Assembly: GCA_001939945.1 (NCBI GenBank)
Contig: MOEB01000001.1
Coordinates: forward strand, 327,595-391,594
Source: Aerophototrophica crusticola
Lineage (GTDB): Bacteria > Pseudomonadota > Alphaproteobacteria > Azospirillales > Azospirillaceae
Length of the DNA stretch: 64,000 nt
Direction: 5' to 3'
The translations under genes were made by a program, and so were the position numbers. Position 1 is the first letter of the stretch; each line of letters begins with the position of its first letter. Below the pieces are notes generated by a model. That model saw only the letters and a program-made list of their open reading frames with translations. It had not been told where the DNA came from and made no database searches. Of this stretch, positions 43,385 through 52,876 are shown one piece after another.

Positions 43385-44992
43385 ATGACCGTCGCCAGCA
43401 TCCCCGCCGCCAACGTGGACCTCGTCCCCCTCCGCCGCGCCATCATCTCCGTCTCCGACAAGGCGGGGCTGCTGGATTTGGGCAAGGCCCTGGCGGCCCG
43501 GGGCGTGCAGATCCTGTCCACCGGCGGCAGCGCCAAGACCCTGGCGGACGCTGGCATCCCGGTGACGGAGGTGGGCGACCACACCGGATTCCCGGAGATG
43601 ATGGACGGCCGGGTGAAGACCCTGCACCCCAAGATCCATGGCGGCATCCTGGCCCGCCGCGACCTGCCCACCCACACCGGCGCCATGGAGCAGCATGACA
43701 TCCCCGGCATCGACCTGGTGGTGGTGAACCTCTACCCGTTCGAGGCGACGGTGCGGAAGGGTGCCGACTTCGCCACCTGCATCGAGAACATCGACATCGG
43801 CGGCCCCAGCCTGATCCGCGGTGCCGCCAAGAACCATGACTTCGTGGCCGTGGTCACCGACCCGTCCGACTATGCCGAGTTGTTGGCCCAGCTTGAAGCC
43901 AACGACGGCCAGACCACCCTGGCCTTCCGCCGCCAGCTCGCCGCCAAGGCCTATGCCCGCACCGGCGCCTATGACATGGCCATCGCTGCCTGGTTCGGCG
44001 GCCAGTTGGGGGAGGACTATCCCCGCCGCATCACCTTCAGCGGCGATCTGCGCCAGACCCTGCGCTATGGCGAGAACCCGCACCAGACGGCGGCCTTCTA
44101 CACCACGGGGGAGGACCGGCCCGGCATCGCCACCGCCACCCAGCTCCAGGGCAAGGAGCTGTCCTATAACAATTTGAACGACACGGACGCGGCGTTCGAG
44201 CTGGTGGCGGAGTTCGACCGCCCCGCCATCGCCATCATCAAGCACGCCAACCCCTGCGGCGTGGCGGAGGGGGAGACGCTGCTGGAGGCCTATGGCCGGG
44301 CGCTTGCCTGCGACCCCGTCAGCGCCTTCGGCGGCATCATCGCCTGCAACCGCACCCTGGACGCCGCCACGGCGGAGGAGATCGCCAAGCTGTTCGCCGA
44401 GGTGGTGATCGCCCCCGATGCGGATGAGGGCGCCCGAAAAGTCCTGTCCTCCAAGAAGAACCTGCGCGTGCTGCTGACGGGCCGCCTGCCCGACCCGGCG
44501 GCGCCCGGCCTGTTCGTCAAGTCTGTGGCCGGCGGCTATTTGGTGCAGACCCGGGACAATGGCCGCGCCAGCCTGGACGGGCTGAAGGTGGTGACCAAGC
44601 GCGCGCCCACGGAGGCGGAGCTGGCCGACCTGCTGTTCGCCTTCCGCGTCGCCAAGCACGTCAAGTCCAACGCCATCGTCTATGCAAAGGCCGGCGCCAC
44701 CGTGGGCATCGGCGCCGGGCAGATGAGCCGGGTGGACAGCTCCCGCATCGCCGCTTGGAAGTCCGCCGACGTGGCCAAGGCGGCGGGCCAGGCGGAGGCC
44801 GGGACCCGGGGCAGCGTGGTCGCATCGGATGCCTTCTTCCCCTTCGCCGACGGGCTGATCGCCGCGGCGGAGGCGGGGGTGACCGCCGTGATCCAGCCGG
44901 GCGGCTCCGTCCGCGACGCGGAGGTGATCGCCGCGGCGGACGAGCGGGGCTTGGCGATGGTGTTCACCGGGATGCGGCACTTCCGGCATTGA
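43385..44992 (+). CDS. purH: Bifunctional AICAR formyltransferase / IMP cyclohydrolase
   Basis: PurH carries out the last two steps of de novo IMP synthesis. The 535 residues start with the MGS-like cyclohydrolase domain ([62 protein letters not shown]), and the formyltransferase domain follows ([40 protein letters not shown] with the catalytic Lys and His, [10 protein letters not shown]). The length is normal. It is the last gene of the rpe-heparinase-purH block and is followed by a composite palindromic element. Confidence 0.97.
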   Translation: MTVASIPAANVDLVPLRRAIISVSDKAGLLDLGKALAARGVQILSTGGSAKTLADAGIPVTEVGDHTGFPEMMDGRVKTLHPKIHGGILARRDLPTHTGAMEQHDIPGIDLVVVNLYPFEATVRKGADFATCIENIDIGGPSLIRGAAKNHDFVAVVTDPSDYAELLAQLEANDGQTTLAFRRQLAAKAYARTGAYDMAIAAWFGGQLGEDYPRRITFSGDLRQTLRYGENPHQTAAFYTTGEDRPGIATATQLQGKELSYNNLNDTDAAFELVAEFDRPAIAIIKHANPCGVAEGETLLEAYGRALACDPVSAFGGIIACNRTLDAATAEEIAKLFAEVVIAPDADEGARKVLSSKKNLRVLLTGRLPDPAAPGLFVKSVAGGYLVQTRDNGRASLDGLKVVTKRAPTEAELADLLFAFRVAKHVKSNAIVYAKAGATVGIGAGQMSRVDSSRIAAWKSADVAKAAGQAEAGTRGSVVASDAFFPFADGLIAAAEAGVTAVIQPGGSVRDAEVIAAADERGLAMVFTGMRHFRH

Positions 44993-45008
44993 GAGGGGAG
45001 GGGGCTGC

Positions 45009-45201
45009 CCCCTCACCCGGCCGGCAAGCCGGCCGACCTCTCCCGCGGGGGGAGAGGTCTACTTGGTGCTGCTCCCGGCCGATAGGGCCATCCGCAAACC
45101 GTCATCCGCTTCGCAGTCGGCGTTGCACCAAACGGTTCGGCAGCGTAATTGACCTCTCCCCTTGCGGGAGAGGTCGGCGCGCTCGCGCGCCGGGTGAGGG
45201 G
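45009..45201. repeat. Composite inverted-repeat element, family 5
   Basis: The outer ends CCCCTCACCCGG (45009-45020) and CCGGGTGAGGGG (45190-45201) are perfect inverted repeats. Inside, 45038-45059 and 45150-45175 each form an ACCTCTCCC-type hairpin, and GCCGGC-type pairs lie between. The centre (about 45065-45145) is moderate in GC and has no reading frame. It fills the convergent gap between purH and the puuB-like gene. Confidence 0.8.
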
Positions 45202-45231
45202 TACGAAACGGCCGCGAAAGGCACCACGCGA

Positions 45232-46506
45232 CTACAGTAAATCCCGCAACCGGTACCACAGCATCCCCAGCACCAGCGCCGGCGTCTTCAACGGCCCCGG
45301 CCCCGGGAACGGCGCGTGGGGGAGTTTGGCGAAGACGTCGAAGCGGTCAGCCTGGCCGGTGATCACCTCCGCCAGCAGCCGGCCACAGACGGCGGTCAAG
45401 GCCACGCCGTGGCCGCTGTAGCCATGGGCGAAATAGGTGGTGGGGGACAGGCGGCCCAGATGGGGGGTGCGGTTCAGGGTGATGGCCACGTGGCCGCCCC
45501 AGACATAGTCGATGGCCACGTCCTTCAACTGCGGGAAGTATTTCAGCATGGTGCCCCGCAACACCCGCTTCAGGTCCGGCCGGTCCAGGCCGGAATAGCT
45601 GACCCCGCCGCCGAACAGGAACCGGTGGTCCTTGGACCGGCGGTAATAGTTCAGGACGAAGTTGATGTCGGCGATGGCGATGTCCGCCGGCAGCAGGGAC
45701 TTGGCCCGGTTCTCCCCCAGCACCTCCGTCCCGATCATGTAGGTGGCGACCGGCATGATCCGGCTCTGGATCGACGGCACCAGCTTGCCGAGGTAGGCGT
45801 TGCCCGCCAGCACCAGGAACCTCGCCCGCACCGTGCCCGTGGCCGTGGTGGCGGATGGGGAGGGGCCGGTGTCGATGCCGGTGACCCGCGTGCCCTCGAA
45901 GATTCGCACGCCCAGCTTTTCCGCCGCGTCCGCCAGGCCCAGGGCGTAGTTCAGGGGGTGGAGCTGGCCGCTGCCCGCGTCGTACAGGCCGCCCAGATAG
46001 GCCGGCGTGTCCACCATGGACCGCACCTCCTCCCGGTCCACCATGCGGGTCTTGTCGTAGCCCAGCCCCTCCAGCTCCGCCTGGTAGTCCCGCAGCTCCG
46101 CCATGTGGCGGGGCTTCAATGCTGCCAGCAAATAGCCCCAGCGCAGGTCGCAGTCGATCTTGTGGGTCTCGACCAGGCCGGAGAGGATTGTTTTCGCCTC
46201 CTCCGACAGGTCCCACAACAGGCGGGCGTCCTTGTCGCCCATCCAGCCGGCGATGGTGCTGACGGGCTTGTTGAAGCCGGTGACGATCTGGCCGCCGTTG
46301 CGCCCCGAGGCACCCCAGCCCACCCGCTCCGCCTCCAGCACCACGACGGAATGGCCGCGCTGGGCCAGCTCGATGGCGGTGACCAGCCCGGTGTAGCCGG
46401 CGCCGACGACGCAGACGTCCGCCGACAGGTCCCCGTCCAGGGCCGGCCGCTCACGGCTGGGGTTCGCCGTGTCGGCGTACCAGGAGGCGACATGGGGCTT
46501 GGGCAT
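45232..46506 (-). CDS. puuB: FAD-dependent oxidoreductase, gamma-glutamylputrescine oxidase-like
   Basis: A 424-residue DAO-family flavoprotein. The FAD-binding Rossmann motif is VCVVGAGYTGLVTAIELAQRG, then VGWGASGRNGGQI, typical of the PuuB/OrdL group, and the C-terminal HGYSGHGVALTAVCGR binds FAD. The ATG at 46506 lies 8 nt after the stop of the glutamine-synthetase-like gene, so they form an operon. Next to PuuA-like proteins, oxidation of gamma-glutamylputrescine to an aldehyde with hydrogen peroxide release is the likely role (inference). Other N-substituted amines remain possible. Confidence 0.88.
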   Translation of the reverse strand: MPKPHVASWYADTANPSRERPALDGDLSADVCVVGAGYTGLVTAIELAQRGHSVVVLEAERVGWGASGRNGGQIVTGFNKPVSTIAGWMGDKDARLLWDLSEEAKTILSGLVETHKIDCDLRWGYLLAALKPRHMAELRDYQAELEGLGYDKTRMVDREEVRSMVDTPAYLGGLYDAGSGQLHPLNYALGLADAAEKLGVRIFEGTRVTGIDTGPSPSATTATGTVRARFLVLAGNAYLGKLVPSIQSRIMPVATYMIGTEVLGENRAKSLLPADIAIADINFVLNYYRRSKDHRFLFGGGVSYSGLDRPDLKRVLRGTMLKYFPQLKDVAIDYVWGGHVAITLNRTPHLGRLSPTTYFAHGYSGHGVALTAVCGRLLAEVITGQADRFDVFAKLPHAPFPGPGPLKTPALVLGMLWYRLRDLL

Positions 46507-46514
46507 GCTGGGGC

Positions 46515-47885
46515 TCAGGCGTTGCGGAGGTACCATTCGTACTCGAGCGGCGTCACCACGGCGGCGAACTTGTCCCGCTCCGCCTGCTTGGTGATGCGGT
46601 AGGTGTCCACGAAGGCGTCGCCCAGGTGCTCCCGCAACACCGGCGAGGCCGCGAACAGTTCCAATGCCTTGTCCCAGGTAGTGGGCAGGCGCGGCGCGTC
46701 GGCGGCGTAGGCGTTACCTTCGGTGGCCGGGCCGGGGTCGGCCTTGGTCTCCAGCCCGTGCAGCAGCCCGGCCAGCATGCCCGCCAGCACCAGGTAGGGG
46801 TTCGCGTCCGCCCCGGCGATGCGGTACTCCACCCGCCGGCTGTTGGGCGGGCCGGCGGGGATGCGCAAGGGGGCCGTGCGGTTGTTGACGCCCCAGGCGA
46901 TCACCGTGGGGGCATAGCTGCCCACCTGGAACCGCCGCCAGCTATTGGCGCCCGGCGCGGCCAGCGCCATGCAGGCGGGCATGGTCTGCGCCAGGCCGCC
47001 GATGCACCAGCGCAGGGCCTCGCTGCCCTCCGGGTCCTCCGCGGCGAAGATGTTGCGGCCGTCCTTGTCCAGCACGCTCATGTGGATGTGCATGCCGCTG
47101 CTGGCCTGGTCGGTATAGGGCTTGGCCATGAAGGTGGCCTCGAACCCATGGCGCTGGGCCACGCCCTTCACCACCCGCTTGAACAGCACCGCGTCGTCCG
47201 CGGCGCGCAGGGCGTCCGGCAGGTGGGACAGGGTGATCTCATACTGCCCAGGCCCGTACTCCGCGATGGCGGTGCCGGCGGGGATGCCTTGGGCACGGGC
47301 CGCGGCGGTGACCTCGTCCAGCACCGCCTCGAAATCCTCCAGCTCCGCCAGGCCATAGACCTGGGTGCGGTCCTGGCGCAGGCCGCTCTTGGGGCTGACG
47401 GGGGGCTGCGGCGCCTCCGCCGGGGCGCGGCCGCCCTGGAGCAGGTAGAACTCCAGCTCGATGGCCACCATGGGCGTCAGCCCCTTGGCCGCCAGCCGGG
47501 CCAGCAGGCTCTCCACCAGCGACCGGGGGGCGAGGGGGTAGGGGCCACCGTCGGGCGAGCGCATGCTCATCAGCACTTGGCCCAGCGGCTTGGCCGCCCA
47601 GGGCACGGGGGCCAGGGTGCCGGGCACGGGGCGGCAGGTCTGGTCCGGCACGCCCCGCTCGATGGACATGCCGGTTTCCTCGATCGTCTCGCCCGTGATG
47701 TCCACGGCGAAGGTGCAGCCGGGCAGGGCGACGCCGTCGGTATAGACCTTGCCCAGCTCATCGATGGGCACCCGTTTCCCCCGGTACACCCCGCACAAAT
47801 CCGGCAGCAGCACGTCCACGGCCACCACGTCCGGGTGGCGGCTGCGGAACTCCTGGATCTCCGACGCGGTGGCGTACTCGGTCAT
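46515..47885 (-). CDS. puuA: Glutamine synthetase-like gamma-glutamylpolyamine synthetase (copy 1)
   Basis: A 456-residue member of the glutamine synthetase superfamily that is not GlnA. The ATP/metal motifs are AIELEFYLL, EYGPGQYEITL, FMAKPYTDQASSGMHIHMSV and NSWRRFQVG, followed by NRTAPLRIPAG and RRVEYRIAGADANPYL. The adenylylation Tyr loop of GlnA is absent. In this position it most likely ligates glutamate to putrescine or another amine. The ATG at 47885 is used; the upstream frame is GC-rich noise. It forms an operon with the puuB-like gene and is divergent from copy 2. Confidence 0.88.
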   Translation of the reverse strand: MTEYATASEIQEFRSRHPDVVAVDVLLPDLCGVYRGKRVPIDELGKVYTDGVALPGCTFAVDITGETIEETGMSIERGVPDQTCRPVPGTLAPVPWAAKPLGQVLMSMRSPDGGPYPLAPRSLVESLLARLAAKGLTPMVAIELEFYLLQGGRAPAEAPQPPVSPKSGLRQDRTQVYGLAELEDFEAVLDEVTAAARAQGIPAGTAIAEYGPGQYEITLSHLPDALRAADDAVLFKRVVKGVAQRHGFEATFMAKPYTDQASSGMHIHMSVLDKDGRNIFAAEDPEGSEALRWCIGGLAQTMPACMALAAPGANSWRRFQVGSYAPTVIAWGVNNRTAPLRIPAGPPNSRRVEYRIAGADANPYLVLAGMLAGLLHGLETKADPGPATEGNAYAADAPRLPTTWDKALELFAASPVLREHLGDAFVDTYRITKQAERDKFAAVVTPLEYEWYLRNA

Positions 47886-48196
47886 GGCGCATCCCCGGGG
47901 CTTGGCGCCCCCGTTGTCTAGACAGGGCGGCATGGTTGGCGGGGGCGGGACACAAGTCAACCCCTGGGCATAGCATTGCCTGTCCCCTCAATCGCCGGGC
48001 GCCGCCCCGGGGCGGTCGATGCGCAATGTCTGGTCTGAGAACCGTCGGTCTCACGCACTTATTCGTCGGAGGTGGCGGAACCCCCCTTGCCGGGTCCGGG
48101 GGGCCTCTGCCTATACTCCAACCCACCTGAAACAACGTGGAGGGCCGCGGGCGCCAGCCCAGGGGACCCTGTCGGGCCGCCGAACGCGGCGAGTTC
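47886..48196. promoter_or_regulatory. Divergent control region of the two puuA-like genes
   Basis: This 311-bp gap has no gene. It holds a C6/G6 hairpin (48081-48102 region) and a possible plus-strand -10 element TATACT at 48112-48117 with TTGCCG at 48087-48092, a spacing of 19, which is long. Runs of GGCGCC-like palindromes around 48000 could be operators. No repressor gene is adjacent. Confidence 0.35.
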
Positions 48197-49540
48197 ATGC
48201 AAAGCCTGGAAGACTTCATCCGAAGCCGGACCATCACCGAGGTCGAGTGTTTGGTCCCTGACATGGCGGGCATCGCGCGGGGCAAGATCGTCCCGGCCGA
48301 GAAGTTCCTGCGCATCCTCCGCGACCGCGGCCTGCGCCTGCCGGAAAGCATCTTCATCCAGACCGTGACGGGTGAGTACCCGGAGGATGAGGACGTCACC
48401 AGCCCCGAGAACTGGGACGTCTACATGATCCCGGACCCCGGGACCGTCCGCATGGTGCCCTGGTACAACGAGCCCACGGCCCAGGTGATCTGCGACTGCT
48501 TCTATGCCGACCAGTCGCCGGTGGACATTTCCCCCCGCTATCTGCTGAAGCGCGTCCTGGCGCTGTATGAGGAGCGGGGCTGGCGGCCCATCGTGGCGCC
48601 GGAGCTGGAATTCTTCCTGGTCGCCGTCAACAAGGACCCGGACTACCCCCTGGTCCCGCCCGTCGGCCGGTCCGGCCGGCAGGAGAGCGGGCGGCAGGCC
48701 TATGGCATCGACGCGGTCAACGAGTTCGACCCGATCTTCGAGGACGTCTACGACTTCTGCGAGAAGCAGGAGATCGACGTGGACACCATGTCCCACGAGG
48801 CGGGCGCCGCCCAGATCGAGATCAACTTCAACCATGGCGACGCGCTGGAACTGGCCGACCAGGTCTTCCTGTTCAAGCGCACGGTGCGTGAGGCGGCGAT
48901 CCGCCACAATGTCTATGCCACCTTCATGGCGAAGCCGATGCAGAACGAGCCCGGCAGCGCCATGCACGTGCACCAGTCGTTGGTGGACATCCACACGGGC
49001 CAGAACCTGTTCGCTACCCCCGACGGCGGCGACAGCCCCCTGTTCCTGAGCTTCATCGCCGGGCTGCAGAAGTACCTGCCCTATGCGATGCCGCTGCTGG
49101 CGCCCAACGTGAACAGCTACCGCCGGCTGGTCCAGGGCTCCGACGCGCCCATCAACGTGCATTGGGGCCGGGACAACCGCACCACCGGCTTCCGCGTGCC
49201 GGTAAGCCCGCCAGAGGCGCGGCGGGTGGAGAACCGGGTGGCCGGGGCCGATGCCAACCCCTACCTGGCCATCGCCGCCAGCCTCGCCTGCGGCATGCTG
49301 GGGATCATGCAGGAGCTGGAGCCCAGCGACCCGGTGAAGGGCAGCGCCCACCGCCTTGCCTTCTCCCTGCCGCGGCACCAGGCCGATGCCCTGAACAAGT
49401 TCAATTCCTGCAGGCCGTTGAAGGAGCTGCTGGGCGACCGGTTCGTCTCTGCCGTCTCCCATGTCAAGCAGGCGGAGTATGAGGCTTACCAGCGGGTGAT
49501 CAGCTCCTGGGAGCGTGAGAACCTATTGCTGAACGTCTGA
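48197..49540 (+). CDS. puuA: Glutamine synthetase-like gamma-glutamylpolyamine synthetase (copy 2)
   Basis: A 447-residue second PuuA-type protein. Motifs include ECLVPDMAGIARGKIVP at the N-terminus, VAPELEFFLVAVNKDPDYPL, EAGAAQIEINF, FMAKPMQNEPGSAMHVHQSL, NSYRRLVQG and RRVENRVAGADANPYLAIAASLACG. It differs clearly from copy 1, so the two are old paralogues and may use different amines (putrescine, spermidine, ethanolamine). The ATG at 48197 has no strong ribosome site. A good terminator follows. Confidence 0.87.
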   Translation: MQSLEDFIRSRTITEVECLVPDMAGIARGKIVPAEKFLRILRDRGLRLPESIFIQTVTGEYPEDEDVTSPENWDVYMIPDPGTVRMVPWYNEPTAQVICDCFYADQSPVDISPRYLLKRVLALYEERGWRPIVAPELEFFLVAVNKDPDYPLVPPVGRSGRQESGRQAYGIDAVNEFDPIFEDVYDFCEKQEIDVDTMSHEAGAAQIEINFNHGDALELADQVFLFKRTVREAAIRHNVYATFMAKPMQNEPGSAMHVHQSLVDIHTGQNLFATPDGGDSPLFLSFIAGLQKYLPYAMPLLAPNVNSYRRLVQGSDAPINVHWGRDNRTTGFRVPVSPPEARRVENRVAGADANPYLAIAASLACGMLGIMQELEPSDPVKGSAHRLAFSLPRHQADALNKFNSCRPLKELLGDRFVSAVSHVKQAEYEAYQRVISSWERENLLLNV

Positions 49541-49555
49541 TCCAGGACAGCTCCA

Positions 49556-49595
49556 GGCGCCGGCCTGCACCCCGCGGGCCGGCGCCTTTGCTTTT
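49556..49595 (+). terminator. Intrinsic terminator of the puuA copy 2 transcript
   Basis: GGCGCCGGCC (49556-49565) pairs with GGCCGGCGCC (49577-49586) around an 11-nt loop, followed by TTTGCTTTT. This is a complete rho-independent terminator, one of the best in the window. Confidence 0.85.
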
Positions 49596-49814
49596 GTACG
49601 AAGGCATCATCCGGGAATTATCTGAAATTCGTTGTATTCAGAGGAAAGTTGCAGCCTTGCCACGCCCCGCTGGCAAAGTGTTGCGCGTCCTCGCCCTTAC
49701 CCCCAGTCCCGGCTTTGCCGCCGCCCGGCTTCCGTTACCATTCATTCACCGCACGGTTCGTTTACCTATCGATTGGGGTAGGCGTGCCGGAGCCAAGAAG
49801 AATGGGGATCGCAT

Positions 49815-52238
49815 ATGCTGGGAATCGTCTCGACCCGCCGGAACCATGTCCGGCGCCTGCCCGCCTTCGCGGGGACCCTGCTGCTGGGCACGGCCCTGGT
49901 GCCGCTTGCGCCCTCGCCGGCCGCCCTGGCCCAGGAAGGCCAGCCCGTGATGCTGGAGGAGGTCATCGTCACAGCCCGGAAGCGGGCCGAAGCGCTTGAG
50001 GACGTGCCCTTCTCCATCAATGCCCTCAGCGCCAACCAGATCCAGGAGCGTGGGGCAGTCAACCTGGAGGACGTGGCCCGCAACATCCCCAGCGTGACCA
50101 TCCAGAACCTCGGCCCCGGCCAGAGCCAAGTGGCCATCCGCGGCATCTCCGCCGGCCAGATCGTGCGCGACCAGCCCGGCGTGAAGGAGCAGGTGGGCGT
50201 CTACCTGGACGAATCGGTCATCTCCCTTTCCCTCTTCACCCCCGACCTGGACCTGTACGACCTGGAGCGGGTGGAGGTACTGCGTGGGCCACAGGGCACG
50301 CTGTATGGCTCCGGCTCGCTCTCCGGCACCATCCGCTACATCACCGGCAAGCCCGACACCTCTGGCAACAGCGGCTCGGCCGAGCTGGACGTGAACATGG
50401 TGGAGAAGGGGGAGGTGGGCTATGGCGCCCGGGGCATGGCGAACGTCGCCATCTCGGAGCAGGCGGCCCTGCGCGCCGTCGCCTACCACACCGCCTATCC
50501 GGGCTTCATCAACGCGGTGCAGCCGGACGGCAGCATCGACAAGGACGTGAATGACGGTGAGCGGACCGGCGGCCGCGTCTCCCTGCTGTTCCAGCCGACG
50601 GAGGCGCTGAGCCTGACGCCGCGCGTGGTCTACCAAAAGGTGGAGGCGGACGGCTTCAACCGGCAGGACATCTTCAACATCCTGGCCAACGACCTGGCGC
50701 CCGCGCCGGACCGGCTGTTCCAGTTCGACGAGCTGCAGCAGTACCGGCAGTTGGAGGAGAAGTTCGAGGACGAGTTCTACCTGGTGGACCTGACCGCCAG
50801 CTATGATTTCGGCCCGGTGGTCCTGACTTCCATCACCAGCTACACGGACCGGCAGATCCTGGTCCGGCGCGACGCCACCCAGCTCACCGGCTCCATCACC
50901 GGCCAGCCCGGCAGCTTCGACCCGGCGGGCTTCCCCCGCAGCATCTATGGCATCTCCTCCCCCCTGGACGACACCACGGACGTGGAGGTCTTCACCCAGG
51001 AGGCGCGGGTGGCGTCCAGCGGCGACGGGCCCTTCCAGTGGGTAGCCGGCGCCTTCTACTCCAAGATCGACCGCCGCTATGCGCAGACCCTGTCCGTGCC
51101 GGGCTTCCAGGCCGCCACTGGCATCCCCACGGCCGGGCCGCTGGCGGGGGTGGACCAGCTCTACTTCTCCCGCATCCCCTATGACTTCAAGCAGTTCGCC
51201 CTGTTCGGGGAGGCCAGCTACCAGCTCACCGACCAGATCACCGCCACGGCGGGCCTGCGCTGGTTCGACTTCGAGGAGGAGCGGGTCCTGAACTTCGACG
51301 GCCTGTTCGCCGACCAGACCATCGGCCGGGAGGGCAAGACCGACAGTTCCGGCGTCAGCCCCCGCGTCATCCTGAGCTACGAGCCGGTGGAGGACGTGAA
51401 GTTGAACGCGCAGGTGGCCAAGGGCTTCCGCCTGGGCGGCATCAACGACCCGCTGAACGCGCCGCTCTGCACCCCGCAGGATCTGGTCACCTTCGGCGGG
51501 CGGGAGGATTTCGACGACGAGGAGGTCTGGAACTATGAGCTGGGCGCCAAGATCGGCTTCGCCGGCGGCCGCGGCCAGTTCAACGTGGCGGGCTTCTACA
51601 GCGACATCAAGAACCTGCAGGTCACGCTGGACGCGGGCACCTGCTCTTCCCGAATCGTGTTCAACGCCGACGCCCGGGCCATGGGCATCGAGGCGGAGCT
51701 GAACTACCAGCTCACGGACGAACTGGCGATCGCGCTGGGCGGCAGCTACACGGACAGCGAGTTCACGGACACGGTGACGTCGGTCAGCGGCGGCGTGGCC
51801 ACCGTGGTGGGCGGCATCCGCGACGGCAACCGCCTGCCCACCGTGCCGAAGGTGCAGCTCACCGGCTCCCTGAACTATGAGAAGGAGCTGTCCGCCGACC
51901 TGACCGGCTTCGGCGTGCTGGCCGTGCAGCATGTGGGATCGCGCTTTACCCAGGCGGTGGACCAGGACCCGACCCAGGTGGGCGTGATCAACCGCATCCC
52001 CATCGGCGGCCAGCCGGCGGGCACCTACCGCTTCGACCCGAAGCTGCCATCCTACAACCAGGTCAACCTGCGGGCCGGCGTGCGGCTGGAGGGCTGGGAG
52101 GTGGCGGCCTATGTCAACAACCTGTTGGATGAGCGGGCCTACCTGTCCCTGGACCGCGAACGCGGCTTCCGCGCCCGCGCGGCCTTCCAGGTCAACCAGC
52201 CCCGCACCTATGGCCTGACAGCCAGCGCGCGGTTCTAA
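49815..52238 (+). CDS. TonB-dependent receptor
   Basis: An 807-residue outer-membrane receptor. A signal peptide is present to about residue 39 (cleavage near ALA-QEG), then a TonB box at residues 48-57 (EEVIVTARKR). The plug domain follows, with VPFSINALSANQIQERGA, VAIRGISAG, the GVYLDESVIS strand and the conserved VEVLRGPQGTLYGSGSLSGTIRYIT. A 22-strand barrel ends in an aromatic Phe. The IVTARKR-type box is typical of the large sphingomonad/alphaproteobacterial receptor group that takes up siderophores, vitamins or oligosaccharides. It is flanked by terminators on both sides, hence monocistronic. The ligand is unknown; polyamine-related uptake is only suggested by location. Confidence 0.92.
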   Translation: MLGIVSTRRNHVRRLPAFAGTLLLGTALVPLAPSPAALAQEGQPVMLEEVIVTARKRAEALEDVPFSINALSANQIQERGAVNLEDVARNIPSVTIQNLGPGQSQVAIRGISAGQIVRDQPGVKEQVGVYLDESVISLSLFTPDLDLYDLERVEVLRGPQGTLYGSGSLSGTIRYITGKPDTSGNSGSAELDVNMVEKGEVGYGARGMANVAISEQAALRAVAYHTAYPGFINAVQPDGSIDKDVNDGERTGGRVSLLFQPTEALSLTPRVVYQKVEADGFNRQDIFNILANDLAPAPDRLFQFDELQQYRQLEEKFEDEFYLVDLTASYDFGPVVLTSITSYTDRQILVRRDATQLTGSITGQPGSFDPAGFPRSIYGISSPLDDTTDVEVFTQEARVASSGDGPFQWVAGAFYSKIDRRYAQTLSVPGFQAATGIPTAGPLAGVDQLYFSRIPYDFKQFALFGEASYQLTDQITATAGLRWFDFEEERVLNFDGLFADQTIGREGKTDSSGVSPRVILSYEPVEDVKLNAQVAKGFRLGGINDPLNAPLCTPQDLVTFGGREDFDDEEVWNYELGAKIGFAGGRGQFNVAGFYSDIKNLQVTLDAGTCSSRIVFNADARAMGIEAELNYQLTDELAIALGGSYTDSEFTDTVTSVSGGVATVVGGIRDGNRLPTVPKVQLTGSLNYEKELSADLTGFGVLAVQHVGSRFTQAVDQDPTQVGVINRIPIGGQPAGTYRFDPKLPSYNQVNLRAGVRLEGWEVAAYVNNLLDERAYLSLDRERGFRARAAFQVNQPRTYGLTASARF

Positions 52239-52255
52239 GTTGGTGTATTGTGCAG

Positions 52256-52287
52256 CGGCGCCGTCCCGGATGGGGCGGCGCCGTTTT
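52256..52287 (+). terminator. Intrinsic terminator of the TonB-dependent receptor gene
   Basis: CGGCGCCGTCCC (52256-52267) pairs with GGGGCGGCGCCG (52272-52283), with one G-T wobble and a 4-nt loop, followed by TTTT. Convincing rho-independent terminator. Confidence 0.85.
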
Positions 52288-52309
52288 GATTCCAGCCGCG
52301 GGCTGCCGC

Positions 52310-52807
52310 ATGCCCACACTGTCTATCGAGATCCTGTGTGCCGGGGTAACCAAGTTGGTGCTGCCGGACGGGCTGCCATTCGGGACCGCCTTGTCCTGTC
52401 CGCCCCGCAGCGACCGGGGGCCCAGCCCCCTTTGGGAAGGTCACATGGGGAGACTGGGTGGTACGGTCGTACATTGCTTCGACCTGCCGCCCCGGGCGGA
52501 CGGGCGGCGCTGGGCTTATGACATCGTGGAGGAGACGGGCTGGTCCCGCTTTACCTTCACGCCTGCGACCCGGGCTGGTTTCCTTGTATTGCTGGGCAGC
52601 CTGCTCCGCCAGTCTCAAGAAGGCATCTGGTTCTATTCCGATGCCCAATGGTCCAACCCGCCACGCGCCTTCAGGGCGGCTTACAGCCTGGACCGGTTCG
52701 TCAGCTACCATGACCGTTTTGGCATCCGGATGAATACGGCGATCCGTTTGGTAGCAGGAAAAGCCGACGTTGCAGTCCGGCCAGCTTGTCAGATGCAGGC
52801 TGTGTGA
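52310..52807 (+). CDS. Hypothetical protein, weakly supported
   Basis: No family recognised. The 165-residue frame from ATG 52310 contains plausible soluble sequence with aromatic-rich segments (VVHCFDLPPRADGRRWAYDI, GWSRFTFTPATRAGFLVLLG, EGIWFYSDAQWSNPPRAF). Third codon positions are mostly G or C through the first two thirds, supporting coding on this strand, and less so near the end. A comparably long frame on the other strand (to 52864) has a less protein-like composition. No good ribosome site is visible; ATG 52445 is an alternative start. Codon use is more mixed than that of the neighbours, which may mean recent acquisition or decay. Confidence 0.45.
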   Translation: MPTLSIEILCAGVTKLVLPDGLPFGTALSCPPRSDRGPSPLWEGHMGRLGGTVVHCFDLPPRADGRRWAYDIVEETGWSRFTFTPATRAGFLVLLGSLLRQSQEGIWFYSDAQWSNPPRAFRAAYSLDRFVSYHDRFGIRMNTAIRLVAGKADVAVRPACQMQAV

Positions 52808-52876
52808 TCCCTCTTCAAACGTGTAGAGCTTTCTGATCCAAGATGCGCCAGCCAAGTCAAACACCCTTGGCTGAAG

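Noticed and set aside
40639-43710. 1023-codon minus-strand open frame across rpe and the heparinase gene
   Set aside because: No recognisable domain, biased composition, antisense to well-supported genes.
49746-52319. 857-codon minus-strand open frame
   Set aside because: Antisense shadow of the TonB-dependent receptor, whose plug and barrel motifs are clear; composition is typical of GC-rich shadow frames.
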